The notes below the pieces were generated by a model. That model saw nothing but the letters and a program-made list of their open reading frames with translations, was not told the origin of the DNA and did no database searches. Source: Candidatus Zixiibacteriota bacterium (GTDB taxonomy: Bacteria > Zixibacteria > MSB-5A5 > JAABVY01). Taken from it: a stretch of 64,000 bases of DNA. Shown here piece by piece: positions 18,418-27,136 of this stretch; the stretch's first letter is position 1, and every line of letters begins with the position of its first letter. Position numbers and translations under genes: made by a program. The DNA lies in the NCBI GenBank assembly GCA_011056555.1, contig DSEQ01000036.1:1-64000 (forward strand), given 5' to 3'.

Positions 18418-18801
18418 TCACTGTTTGGGATGGAAAATGGTTGTAGTTGAGGTGTATTGAGGACGGTTGAATTCATCATTCCAGTAAACCCAGACCGTGA
18501 GCATTTTGACATTAGTCTGGTCCTCAGTGAGATCCTGGATGTACCAATGCCGAAAAATTCCATCCTCGTCTTCATAGCCATAATACTCGAGCTGACTCTC
18601 CGGCGTGTTTTTTATGGTCTCAATCGTCTTCCGGACCATCTGCACGGTTTCTGTGGTCTTCTCAGACCAGGCATTTCCGCTAATCGATATGACCAGCATG
18701 GAAAGCAGGGTCAAAAGGCCAATAGAGAATATGACCAGTCCCATCATGACCTCGAGAAGCGTAAATCCTCGATAATCAAGTTTTTTTCTTATTTTCTTCA
18801 T
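18418..18801 (-). CDS. PilV-like minor pseudopilin
   Basis: The product has about 127 residues and a classical prepilin leader (MKKIRKKLDYRG) cleaved before FTLLEVMMGLVIFSIGLL. A small soluble domain follows. ATG 18801 is chosen because the leader length is then normal; the frame is open four codons further upstream. It is the first gene of the PilV-PilW-PilX-like operon and overlaps the next frame at its stop. The promoter lies at 18878-18906. Confidence 0.8.
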   Translation of the reverse strand: MKKIRKKLDYRGFTLLEVMMGLVIFSIGLLTLLSMLVISISGNAWSEKTTETVQMVRKTIETIKNTPESQLEYYGYEDEDGIFRHWYIQDLTEDQTNVKMLTVWVYWNDEFNRPQYTSTTTIFHPKQ

Positions 18802-18877
18802 ATCTACATCCAATCCTTTTTGATTTTCCTGCTGATCTTAAAGCAAACAGAGGGCCAAACATAAACGCCAAGGATTA

Positions 18878-18906
18878 TAATAATTGGTAATTTATTGTCT
18901 GACAAT
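18878..18906 (-). promoter_or_regulatory. Putative promoter of the minor pilin operon
   Basis: On the minus strand TTGTCA (18906-18901) and TATTAT (18883-18878) are 17 bases apart. Transcription would begin near 18871, about 70 bases before the PilV-like start. The -35 element lies within a perfect palindrome, so access may be controlled. Confidence 0.5.
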
Positions 18907-18909
18907 AAG
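18893..18909. promoter_or_regulatory. Perfect palindrome over the -35 element, candidate operator
   Basis: TTATTGTC-T-GACAATAA is a perfect 8+1+8 inverted repeat that covers the -35 hexamer of the minor pilin promoter. A protein bound here would block RNA polymerase. A second palindrome lies six bases further upstream. Confidence 0.5.
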
Positions 18910-18914
18910 TATCG

Positions 18915-18930
18915 TTTATACATATAAACA
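18915..18930. promoter_or_regulatory. Second palindrome upstream of the minor pilin promoter
   Basis: GTTTATA-CA-TATAAAC has perfect seven-base arms. Its centre is about 21.5 bases from the centre of the palindrome at 18893-18909, close to two helical turns, so two dimers could sit on one face of the DNA. The sequence differs from the first palindrome. Confidence 0.35.
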
Positions 18931-19355
18931 ATTGTGTGAAATATTCAGTGATTTTCATTGCTTATAAGAATGGGATTTATCCCATACCCTCAGGAAGTAT
19001 ATCAATATTGCGGCTTAACTGCTCAATTTCAGCAGGATAGGCGGGGAAATATGTGGCCTGATAATACAATTAGATGCTTTCCGGTTTTGCTGCCGATCAA
19101 AACATAAGGCCATATTATTTAGGGGCTTGCCTCAGAGACTTATCAAATAATCACAGTGAAGATGTTTCGGAGGAAAGGGCTTGATAGCCAGAGCGAAGGT
19201 CTCGGGACTACTGAATTGGATTGATGTGCGTCCAATAATATATATTATGTAAGATTGTGTAGAAAAAACAGCAACTCATTCTGCCAACAGGCCTCTCTGC
19301 TGATCAGCCTGCCGACCAATTTATTAAGTGCCCTTACCTGATAATCTGCTTTAAT
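18931..19355. other. Non-coding stretch between leuS and the minor pilin operon
   Basis: About 425 bases contain no frame with a credible start and ribosome site on either strand. No strong terminator was seen after leuS; only a weak CAGGC/GCCTG stem near 19290-19315 is present. Nothing else could be supported. Confidence 0.5.
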
Positions 19356-21860
19356 CTATTTGGCTACGATGTTGATCAGCTTGCCGGGTACATGAATTAT
19401 TTTGATTATGGTCTTTTCCTCGATAAACTTCCCAACTTTTTCTGACTCCATGGCCATCTTTTCAATCAGGTCCTGCGAGGCATCGGAATCGATCAGGATT
19501 TGCTCTCGAACCTTACCGTTAACCTGCACCACAATATTAATCTGTTCGCAAACCACTGCATTGGGATCGTAAGACGGCCAGGACGATTTAAAGATCGATT
19601 CCCGATATCCAAACATGCTCCAGATTTCCTCGGCGAAATGCGGCGCCAGAGGCGCTATCAGCTGAGCGGATTTCTGCAGTATATATTGATAGAAATTCGG
19701 TTCGATCCGTTTCACCTGGTTTAACGCATTAAAGTATTCCATTAAGGCGGCAATATTGGTATTGAACTGCATTCTCTCGCCGTCCTCGGAGACTTTTTTG
19801 ATCATCTGATTGAGTTTGATATAAAGATCCCACTGGTTTTCCGAAAGCTCATCTTTCTTAAAGTATCGCTTTAAATTGACCGGCCGGGGATTGTCGGCCT
19901 CTTTCACCATTCTATAGAAGCGGTTGACAAATCGCTCTATGCCCACAAATGCCTCCTCGTTCCAGTCGATTTCCTTATCGGCCGGAGCGATGAAATGCAT
20001 GGCCAGGCGGCTGATATCGACCCCGTAACGGTCGATCAGCTCCATCGGAGACACCACATTACCCAGCGATTTTGACATGATCCGGCTTTCGGCATCCCTC
20101 ACCATGCCATGATTAAACAGTTTCAATGCCGGTTCATCCACATTGAGCCATCCCAGATCATACATGAATTTGGTGAAAAACCTGAAATATAGCAGGTGAC
20201 CTGTGGCGTGCTCGATTCCTCCAATATACTGGTCCACTGGCATCCATTTTTCCGCCTCCGCCCTCGAAAAGGGCTGATCCGGGTTTTTGTTATCGACATA
20301 GCGCATATGATACCAGGAGGAACATACAAAGGTATCCATCGTATCCGGGTCACGCCTTGCCTCTGCCCCGCATTTGGGGCATTTTGCATTCATGAATTCG
20401 GGAATATCAGCCAGGGGCGAGCGACCCTTAGGAATGTAATTCTCGACGTTTTTAGGCAGTTCTACGGGGAGATCGTCCTCGGGGACGGGTACCGGGCCGC
20501 AATTTTCGCAATGGATGACAGGAATCGGCGCTCCCCAGTATCTCTGGCGCGAAATCAGCCAGTCCCTGAGCCTGTAATTCACTTTTTTGCGGCCGAAACC
20601 ATGTTTTTGGGCATATTCAGTCAGTTTTTCGACAGCATCCCGGCCAACCAGACCGTCAAACTCGCCGGAATTTACCATAACTCCATAATCTACATAGGCT
20701 TCCGTCATTTCATCCAGGTTCAGGCTGCCGCCTTCAGGATGAATGACAATTTTGATGGGAATTCCGTACTTTTTGGCAAACATGAAATCCCGCTGATCGT
20801 GAGCCGGTACGGCCATCACGACGCCGGTGCCGTATGTGGCGAGCACATAGTCGGCCACCCAGAGCTGGACCTTCTCACTATTATAGGGATTTATGGCGTA
20901 GCAGCCGGTAAATACCCCATCCTTCTCCCCTGTCTCGGCTGTGCGTTCGATTTCGGACTTATTTATGGCCTTCTGGATGTAATCATCCACATCTTTTTTA
21001 TATTCCGCAGGTATTTCAAGCTTATCCAGGATCTCCGCTTCCGGTGCGATGGCCATGAAAGTCACGCCGAAGATAGTGTCGGGCCGGGTTGTGAAAACCG
21101 GTATCTTCTCCCCTGACTCCAGTTTGAAATCTATCTCCGCTCCAACTGATTTCCCGATCCAGTTTTTCTGCATGGTCTTCACATTTTCGGGCCAGCCGGT
21201 CAGTTTATCCAGGTCATTCAGCAGCCGTTCGGCATATTCGGTGATCTTAAAAAACCACTGCTTCAGCTTGCGTTTGGTGACTGTATGTTCACATCTCCAG
21301 CACCTGCCCTCAGCGTCAACCTGCTCGTTGGCAAGGACAGTATTGCAGTATTCGCACCAGTTGACCGTAGCTTCTTTCTGGTAGGCCAGACCTTTCTTGA
21401 AAAGCTGGACAAAAAACCATTGAGTGAATTTATAATAATCCGGAAGACAGGTCGCTACTTCCCTGTCCCAGTCAAAGGAGATTCCCACTTTCTTGAGAGT
21501 GTTGCGCGAGACCTCGATATTATGGAGCGTCCATTCCTCCGGATGAAGGTTCCTCTTGATTGCGGCCTGCTCGGCAGGAAGGCCGAATGCATCCCATCCG
21601 AAAGGATGCAATATATCATAACCTTCCATCATCCGGCGCCGCGCCACCGCGTCACCGACGCTGTAATTGCGGAAATGCCCCATGTGGATATCGCCCGAGG
21701 GATAGGCGAACATCACCAGAATATAGAATTTATTTTTCGGCTCCGGATTGGTTTTATACAGCTCTTGCTCCTCCCACCTTTGCTGCCATCTGGGCTCGAT
21801 TTCCCGGAAAGGATAAAAACCGTCACCGGCTCTTTTCTGATCCTGTTGCTTTTTTTCCAT
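19356..21860 (-). CDS. leuS: Leucyl-tRNA synthetase
   Basis: The class I synthetase has about 834 residues. It charges tRNA-Leu in the cytoplasm. The HIGH-type motif is HMGH in YPSGDIHMGHFRNY, and the KMSKS-type motif reads IMSKS in ESRIMSKSLGN. Zinc-ribbon cysteines occur early (NWCEYCNTV, CWRCEH), and the CP1 editing domain has TTRPDTIFG and GTGVVMAVPAHDQRD. Length and order are those of bacterial LeuRS. ATG 21860 is preferred to GTG 21869, with GGTGATG just upstream. It stands alone with a leader of about 180 bases containing hairpins. Confidence 0.97.
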   Translation of the reverse strand: MEKKQQDQKRAGDGFYPFREIEPRWQQRWEEQELYKTNPEPKNKFYILVMFAYPSGDIHMGHFRNYSVGDAVARRRMMEGYDILHPFGWDAFGLPAEQAAIKRNLHPEEWTLHNIEVSRNTLKKVGISFDWDREVATCLPDYYKFTQWFFVQLFKKGLAYQKEATVNWCEYCNTVLANEQVDAEGRCWRCEHTVTKRKLKQWFFKITEYAERLLNDLDKLTGWPENVKTMQKNWIGKSVGAEIDFKLESGEKIPVFTTRPDTIFGVTFMAIAPEAEILDKLEIPAEYKKDVDDYIQKAINKSEIERTAETGEKDGVFTGCYAINPYNSEKVQLWVADYVLATYGTGVVMAVPAHDQRDFMFAKKYGIPIKIVIHPEGGSLNLDEMTEAYVDYGVMVNSGEFDGLVGRDAVEKLTEYAQKHGFGRKKVNYRLRDWLISRQRYWGAPIPVIHCENCGPVPVPEDDLPVELPKNVENYIPKGRSPLADIPEFMNAKCPKCGAEARRDPDTMDTFVCSSWYHMRYVDNKNPDQPFSRAEAEKWMPVDQYIGGIEHATGHLLYFRFFTKFMYDLGWLNVDEPALKLFNHGMVRDAESRIMSKSLGNVVSPMELIDRYGVDISRLAMHFIAPADKEIDWNEEAFVGIERFVNRFYRMVKEADNPRPVNLKRYFKKDELSENQWDLYIKLNQMIKKVSEDGERMQFNTNIAALMEYFNALNQVKRIEPNFYQYILQKSAQLIAPLAPHFAEEIWSMFGYRESIFKSSWPSYDPNAVVCEQINIVVQVNGKVREQILIDSDASQDLIEKMAMESEKVGKFIEEKTIIKIIHVPGKLINIVAK

Positions 21861-21915
21861 AATCATCACCAGCTTCTATCTTACATAGTTGTTATCATTA
21901 TAAAATGCTCCTGCG

Positions 21916-21929
21916 CGCGGTTCGCCGCG
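21916..21929 (-). promoter_or_regulatory. Hairpin in the leuS leader with weak T-box-like sequence
   Basis: In the leuS transcript CGCGG-CGAA-CCGCG forms a stable five-pair hairpin about 55 bases before the start codon. The string CGAACCGCG resembles the conserved T-box element ending in ACCGCG but lacks the exact TGG part. A second stem (TGGCCC/GGGCCA, 21993-22008) lies upstream. Regulation by uncharged tRNA-Leu is only a possibility. Confidence 0.2.
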
Positions 21930-22048
21930 GCATTCACGATTTTGAATACGGATAATAAGTATTGGATACTATTTGAGCAAGGAAATTATATATGGCCCCT
22001 GAGGGCCAGAAGTCGGAGGTATGTGAGGCAAACCTGTATCATTTGCTA

Positions 22049-22079
22049 TATATAATCGGCAAATTTCTCAAGTTGTCAA
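22049..22079 (-). promoter_or_regulatory. Putative leuS promoter
   Basis: A perfect TTGACA (22079-22074, minus strand) is followed by the AT-rich string TTATATATA. A -10 can be read at 18 or 19 bases spacing (TTATAT or TATATA). The transcript would carry a leader of about 180 bases. Confidence 0.45.
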
Positions 22080-22206
22080 GGAAAAAGCGAACTGGTTCTT
22101 CTACCCTGTTTTCTGAAGAGTTAAGATTATAGAGAGTCTGAACGATTTTGGCTTTAAAGCGTCATAGAAGTATGAATATATTGATATGTAAATCGATACA
22201 GCATCA

Positions 22207-22235
22207 TTGACACATCTGACCTTACGCAGTTTAAC
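22207..22235 (+). promoter_or_regulatory. Putative promoter of the 22.4 kb lipoprotein gene
   Basis: TTGACA (22207-22212) and TTTAAC (22230-22235) are 17 bases apart. The transcript would start near 22242 and include the short frame at 22282. Confidence 0.35.
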
Positions 22236-22281
22236 CTCAAATCTGGCAGGTCGGGACATGGCCTTCGGAAAAGGAGGGAGC

Positions 22282-22305
22282 ATGAAGCATAATACATGGA
22301 CGTGA
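22282..22305 (+). CDS. Possible seven-codon leader peptide
   Basis: AAGGAGGGAGC precedes an ATG that opens MKHNTWT and then a TGA. The ribosome site is as good as any in the window. It lies in the inferred leader of the lipoprotein gene that starts at 22358. It may be a translated leader or simply a chance match. Confidence 0.25.
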   Translation: MKHNTWT

Positions 22306-22357
22306 GGCATCTTATCATCTAAATTGACACTTATGTCTTGTTTTGAAAGGAGGTAGT

Positions 22358-23476
22358 TTGCGAAAGAACTTCAAAACAATACTGACAGCTTTGGCGGCCT
22401 TGAGTTTATTAATCCTGACATTTGCCATCTATTCCTGCTGTGAGGCCTGCCCGGTCGGTCCCGTAGAGCCCAAACCATACAAGGGCTGGCTGTATGCGCT
22501 TGATTACTGGAGCGGCTGGCTATATCAAATTGATTTGGAGACTGATTCGGTAATCGATTCCATACATCATGAAATGGAAGGATATTCAACCGGCGCATTT
22601 GATGTGTCAAGCGATGGAAAATATCTGGCGGTGAGTTTTACACGCACAACTCCATTAGCCCGGCAACTGAGGATTTACAATGCGCAAAACCTGCAATTAA
22701 TAATAGAAATGGAAGGAGGTGGCTATCCTGCGTTTACAGGAGACCAGCAGAAGCTGATTATCTGCGGTGATAATATTGAAATCTTCCAAGTCCCCGGATT
22801 TGCTCTGCTTTATGCAGATGAAATTGGAAGATCGGCTCAACCTGTTATAATTGACAGCTTTATCTTTCTTCTTCAAATGCAAAACTGGGCATCGGGAGAT
22901 TCACAATTTGTGGCTAAATATAATTACTATGTGCACGAACTTGACACATTTATAATTACTGATAATCAGGGAAATTGGTTTTCATATCATCAGTTTAATG
23001 TAAGCGAGGATGGCAGGTATTTGTATTTTGGCGGATACTCGGGTAGTGTACCATCTTCCCTGAACTGCTACGACCTGGATACACGCGAATTTATCTTCAG
23101 GCACTACGTCTATTCCGTTAATGGAGCAGTGGAATTAAATCCAACAGCTGACGAACTATACTTTACCGATCCCGGGTATTCTTCCGGCTATGAATCACCC
23201 GGAACTGTATTTATCTATGATTCTAGATCAGGAGCCTACGAAGGGGGGATATCGCTATTTGGCTATACTACCGATGAAGAGGCGTTCCGGCCTTTATATG
23301 CCAATGGGGTTGCATTTACCCCGGATGGAAACTGGGCGTATGTGGGAACAGGTAATGTCTTCAAAGCGGGCGGCGGAATTGTTGTTATTAATACAAAAGA
23401 TCGACAAGTGAAGAACATTATTTGGCCCGACTTAGACCATTATATCAGGAATATGAAGATCGGGCCTAAAAGATAA
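22358..23476 (+). CDS. Lipoprotein with beta-propeller-like repeats
   Basis: The product has about 372 residues and begins at TTG 22358, with AAGGAGGT four bases upstream; the same frame could start at TTG 22343, but that would place the start before the ribosome site. The signal ends at a lipid cysteine in AIYSCCEACP. Repeated blades follow: WLYALDYWSGWLYQIDLETDSV, split as WLYALDYWSG and YQIDLETD; then FDVSSDGKYLAVSF, FNVSEDGRYLYFGG and VAFTPDGNWAYVGTG. This is a YncE/WD40-like surface propeller, probably for binding. The subtilase gene begins 23 bases downstream, so they are probably co-transcribed. Confidence 0.75.
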   Translation: MRKNFKTILTALAALSLLILTFAIYSCCEACPVGPVEPKPYKGWLYALDYWSGWLYQIDLETDSVIDSIHHEMEGYSTGAFDVSSDGKYLAVSFTRTTPLARQLRIYNAQNLQLIIEMEGGGYPAFTGDQQKLIICGDNIEIFQVPGFALLYADEIGRSAQPVIIDSFIFLLQMQNWASGDSQFVAKYNYYVHELDTFIITDNQGNWFSYHQFNVSEDGRYLYFGGYSGSVPSSLNCYDLDTREFIFRHYVYSVNGAVELNPTADELYFTDPGYSSGYESPGTVFIYDSRSGAYEGGISLFGYTTDEEAFRPLYANGVAFTPDGNWAYVGTGNVFKAGGGIVVINTKDRQVKNIIWPDLDHYIRNMKIGPKR

Positions 23477-23499
23477 ATGATAAATGAAAGAGGTGTAAA

Positions 23500-25308
23500 A
23501 TGAAAAATAAGGTCCTTTTAATCAGCATTATAATATTTTTCTTGGCTTTCTCTGCCATTGCAGGAGAATTCTACTATAATCCTGACGGGTCAAAGAATGC
23601 TCAAGATATTTTTGATAATCTGGTAGCTGTGGGCTTTAAAAGCTTCGCTGTGCCTGAAGCTGATATGTTTGCCCAAACCCGCCCATACCTGATTGATGAT
23701 TTCGAATTCAAGGAGATTCCCGGCAATATGACAGTATTTGGAATTGAACAGGGTTATTCTTTGGACTATGTCATGGCCCAGCTTCGTGCAGAGTCTGACA
23801 TCTATTTGGTCAATCCTGTAATTATTGGTACTGACTCAACCCCTGTATACATCACAAATCAGATTGTAGCATATTTCAACAATGACGTTTCAGCTAATCA
23901 GATTGATTCACTGAATAACACATTCAATCTTACACAATATAGAACAATCGGGGATGATTCAGTCTATTATTTTCTTGAATTTGATTACTCAACGGACAGC
24001 AATACTTTGGAAATATGCAATGCTTACTTTGAAAGCGGAATTGTCAGATTTTCCACGCCCAATTTTGTAATTAAAGTCAACTTTGAAGCTGTGCCAAATG
24101 ATCCCTATTTTGGATACCAATGGCATCTACATAATACGGGGCAAAGCGGGGGCACTCCTGATGCCGATATTGATATGCCGGAGGCCCTGGATTTGAGATC
24201 ACCTCAATATACAAAGCGATTAGCCATTATTGATGATGGATTCGAAATGGATCACATTGATCACGCAAATGAATTATTTATGTGGCCTTATGATTGTGTA
24301 GGAAGAGACTATTTAATTCCCCTTCCTGATTCGGATCCCAGTCCAGACTGTGATACAATATTTGAGCATTGTTACCATGGAACAGCTATGCTTGGCTTCA
24401 TCTCACCTATCATAGACAATAATTCTGGCCTAGCGGGAATTATGGATTCTATGATAATAATACCAATAAAATTTACTGATAGAAATGGAGATACAGATGT
24501 TGAATTCGTAATTGATGCATTGAATTACAGCATGACATCTCCGCATAATGCAACAGTTATATCGTGTTCCTGGTCGCTAAATATAGACGATCATGTTGGC
24601 ATATCCTAAAAGCTTCAGGAGCTCTACAATTTTGGCCATCCTGTCTTCTTTGCGGCGGGAAGCAGAACTGGAATCTATATTAGATATCCGGCATGCAGTC
24701 CATGGGTTTGGTCGGTTAGCTCCACCGATCATAATGATGATATTGTTTATGGATATAAAGATGGAGATACATTAGATATACGCGCCCCTGGGAAGGATAT
24801 GTGGTCATTCGACTTATCGAGAGATGCGGGGCTCAATCCTGAAGTATATCCATGCAACTGGGATGAGAACTATTTTTGTTCGTATACCGGATCATCATGT
24901 GCAACGGCTTTGGTTTCGGCGCTGGCGATGAAACTCCTAGCCACACGCGATATCATACCTCCCTTCTCTCCTCCGGATTCACTCTACAGCCTTCTGGCCC
25001 ATACCGCTAATGATCTTGGTGCTCCGGGATATGACAAGGACAATGGCTGGGGACGGATAAATGCTTATCGTGCGATGATCGCGATCTCACATGGTGATGC
25101 CAACGGGGATTTTGAAGTAAATGTTTCTGATGCAATTTACATCGCAAATTATGTCTTTCAGGGCGGTCCCCCTCCGATTCCCCATTGGTCGGTGGGAGAT
25201 GCTAATTGTGATGGCAGTGTGAATAACTCCGATGCGGTGTGGATTATAAATAATGTCTTTACTAGTGGGCCGCCTCCTCCAGTCTGCTATCTCAATCTGC
25301 CGGAATAA
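23500..25308 (+). pseudogene. Dockerin-bearing subtilisin-like protease interrupted by one in-frame stop
   Basis: The reading frame spans 603 codons in one phase but carries TAA at codon 370 (24607-24609). Order: signal peptide (MKNKVLLISIIIFFLAFSAIA), a prodomain to about 200, then an S8 catalytic domain with Asp in AIIDDGFEMDH (245/246), His 293 in CYHGTAML and Ser 466 in GSSCATALV. The oxyanion motif AAGN reads AAGS (residue after FFAAG), an Asn to Ser change. The C-terminus (about 530-590) is a dockerin-like pair with GDANGDFEVN and GDANCDGSVN. Codon pattern and motifs after the stop are intact. This is a recent nonsense mutation, a sequencing error or readthrough. The product would be exported and surface-attached. 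Confidence 0.75.
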
Positions 25309-25327
25309 AGGTGGCGCGTGTTCGATA

Positions 25328-25351
25328 GAGGGGCTGTACAATCAGCCCCTC
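25328..25351 (+). terminator. Terminator after the subtilase gene
   Basis: GAGGGGCTG and CAGCCCCTC form a nine-pair stem with a six-base loop 19 bases after the subtilase stop. It is followed by CGTTTAT, a weak T tract. Confidence 0.6.
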
Positions 25352-25516
25352 CGTTTATCCGTCGCGAAGGGTCTTGTCCGGCCCTGGCCGGATGTGACCC
25401 GGCACTACGCTTGACTGTGCATGCCGGATATCGGGATGGTCCCACCTGTCGCTGCGCTCCAGATAGGGCACCGACAAATATGAGCCCTCAATAGGAGACT
25501 ATCCACCAATAATGAA

Positions 25517-25541
25517 GCCCGCAGAAAATTTACCTGCGGGC
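25517..25541 (-). terminator. Terminator of the merR/tRNA-Pro transcript
   Basis: GCCCGCAG and CTGCGGGC form an eight-pair stem with a nine-base loop, 15 bases beyond the 3' end of tRNA-Pro on the minus strand. TTCATTATT follows. Confidence 0.6.
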
Positions 25542-25555
25542 ATAATTTCTTAATA

Positions 25556-25633
25556 TGGTCGGGGAGAGCAGATTTGAACTGCCGACCTCTTGCACCCCAA
25601 GCAAGCACGCTAACCAGGCTGCGCCACTCCCCG
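25556..25633 (-). tRNA. tRNA-Pro (anticodon GGG)
   Basis: The minus strand folds into a full cloverleaf: acceptor CGGGGAG/CTCCCCG, anticodon stem CTTGC/GCAAG with loop TTGGGGT (anticodon GGG, reads CCC/CCU), and T arm with GTTCAAATC. The 3' CCA is encoded (25556-25558). It lies 36 bases downstream of the MerR-family gene and is probably read in the same transcript. Confidence 0.95.
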
Positions 25634-25669
25634 ACGCAGACTCCTAAACTACATATAGAACTGGAAAAA

Positions 25670-26035
25670 TCAAGCCAAAAGTTTCTGAAGTTCCTTCAGT
25701 TCTTTCTTAATTTCCTTGATTTTGCTCTTGAGCGAGCCATTGCTTATGGAAGAACTGCTGCTGAAGCCGACCTTTGCACCCCGCCGAGATTTGAGTTTCT
25801 GCCTGGCGCCCTCGATAGTATAGCCCTCCTCATGAAGCAGGGTCTTTATGCGGTTGATCAGGTCGATTTCGCGCTGCTGATAAATCCTGTTGCCGCCCCG
25901 ATTCTTCTTCGGTTTCAGCGAAGGAAACTCCTTTTCCCAAAACCTGAGAACATAGGCTTTGGTGTCGGTAATTTTAGCGACTTCAGAAATGGAGTAATAG
26001 AGCTTGTTATTATTGTTAGCATTGGTGCGTTTCAA
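25670..26035 (-). CDS. MerR-family transcriptional regulator
   Basis: The protein has about 121 residues. Its N-terminal winged helix is typical of MerR (LYYSISEVAKITDTKAYVLR, then FWEKEFPSLKPKKNRGGNR and YQQREIDLINRIKTLLHEEG). A short coiled tail (SKIKEIKKELKELQKLL) follows. There is no effector-binding domain. This small form is common next to smc/scp or housekeeping genes. TTG 26035 has GGGAG five bases upstream; GTG 26041 is possible but lies within that ribosome site. tRNA-Pro follows. The target is unknown. Confidence 0.8.
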   Translation of the reverse strand: MKRTNANNNNKLYYSISEVAKITDTKAYVLRFWEKEFPSLKPKKNRGGNRIYQQREIDLINRIKTLLHEEGYTIEGARQKLKSRRGAKVGFSSSSSISNGSLKSKIKEIKKELKELQKLLA

Positions 26036-26090
26036 AGACACTCCCCCACCGGCGTTTGAGACACTTCAACTACATATACGGAACGGACAT

Positions 26091-26119
26091 AATATATGCT
26101 ACTTAAAGCGCCATGTCAA
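26091..26119 (-). promoter_or_regulatory. Promoter of merR and tRNA-Pro
   Basis: On the minus strand TTGACA (26119-26114) and TATATT (26096-26091) are 17 bases apart, one of the best consensus matches in the window. The transcript would start near 26084, about 50 bases before the coding start. Confidence 0.6.
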
Positions 26120-26128
26120 GCGAATAGA

Positions 26129-27136
26129 TTAAAATTCTGACTTCAGGTCGCGGGTCATCAAATCCAGAAGCGCGGACTGCGGATCCTTGGAATTGAAGAG
26201 GATCTCGTGCACCTGCACAGTGATCGGCATTTCAATCCCGTACTCAGACATGAGTTTATAAGCCGCCTCTGTAGTCTTCACCCCCTCCACAACCATGGTC
26301 ATTTCCGCCAGGGCGCTCTCGAAACTTGAGCCCTTACCTATCTTCTCGCCGAAAGTGCGGTTGCGTGAATGGCGCGAGATGCAGGTGGTGACAAGGTCCC
26401 CCAGCCCGGAAAGTCCCGCAAATGTGAGTGGATTCGCGCCCATGGCGACGCCCAGCCGTAAAATCTCTGCCAGTCCCCTTGTGAAAAGCGCTCCCTTGGC
26501 ATTGTCACCACCGCTCAGGCCGTCCAGAATCCCAGAGGCGATGGCGATGACATTTTTGAAGGCCCCGCCGGTTTCAACTCCAATTATGTCCGGCGAGCTG
26601 TAAGCGCGGAAAAAATGATTGGAAAATATATCGCGCAGATAGCCCGCCCGATCTTCATCAGAACAGCCTATCACCACCGAGGTGGGCATGCCCTGTGCGA
26701 CCTCTTCAGCATGCGAGGGTCCGGACAGAGTCGCTACATTCGAGGAATCGGCCCGCTGTAAATTCTCGATAATCACCTCGGACATGCGCTGCAGTGTCTC
26801 AGTGTCGATTCCCTTGGCTAGATTGAGAAATGTAATCTCTCTGTCGAGCTCGACGGCATCAAGCTGCCGGCATACGTCGGCCACAGTATGGGATGGTATC
26901 GCCAGGCAGATAATCGATCTTCCCTCGACCGCCTCTGCCAGGTCGTTGTATATTTCGATTCTGTCGGGAATGATCACACCGGGCAGCTTGACTTTATTTT
27001 GACGATTCTCAATCAGGGATTCATAATCCGCCGGATTGAATTCCCAGATGGAAACATTGCTGCCGTTCATATTGAGAAGATTGGCGACAGCGATTCCCCA
27101 ACTGCCTCCGCCCAGCACGGCGATATTATTCGGCAC
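26129..27136 (-). CDS. gpsA: Glycerol-3-phosphate dehydrogenase (NAD(P)+)
   Basis: The 335-residue enzyme reduces dihydroxyacetone phosphate to sn-glycerol 3-phosphate for phospholipid synthesis. The nucleotide-binding loop is VLGGGSWGIA at the start. Catalytic Lys lies in GAFKNVIAIASGI, after LSGPSHAEEVAQGMPT, and GLGDLVTTC is conserved. It overlaps plsY by 11 bases (27126-27136), so the two steps of lysophosphatidate formation are coupled in one operon. The length is normal. Confidence 0.96.
   Translation of the reverse strand: MPNNIAVLGGGSWGIAVANLLNMNGSNVSIWEFNPADYESLIENRQNKVKLPGVIIPDRIEIYNDLAEAVEGRSIICLAIPSHTVADVCRQLDAVELDREITFLNLAKGIDTETLQRMSEVIIENLQRADSSNVATLSGPSHAEEVAQGMPTSVVIGCSDEDRAGYLRDIFSNHFFRAYSSPDIIGVETGGAFKNVIAIASGILDGLSGGDNAKGALFTRGLAEILRLGVAMGANPLTFAGLSGLGDLVTTCISRHSRNRTFGEKIGKGSSFESALAEMTMVVEGVKTTEAAYKLMSEYGIEMPITVQVHEILFNSKDPQSALLDLMTRDLKSEF

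Noticed and set aside
19270-19286. Sigma-54-like sequence TGGCAGAATGAGTTGCT on the minus strand upstream of the minor pilin operon
   Set aside because: GG and GC are separated by 11 bases rather than ten, and it is about 470 bases from the first gene; the sigma-70 type element at 18878-18906 is better placed.
20196-21116. 306-codon frame on the plus strand within leuS
   Set aside because: It is antisense to a certain leuS gene, has no ribosome site, and its composition is that of a shadow frame.
22101-22310. 69-codon minus-strand frame upstream of leuS
   Set aside because: No ribosome site, no conserved features, and it covers the inferred promoter region of the lipoprotein gene.
24593-24775. 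Short frame after the subtilase stop codon
   Set aside because: It is in a different phase from both halves of the subtilase; the true continuation is in the original phase.
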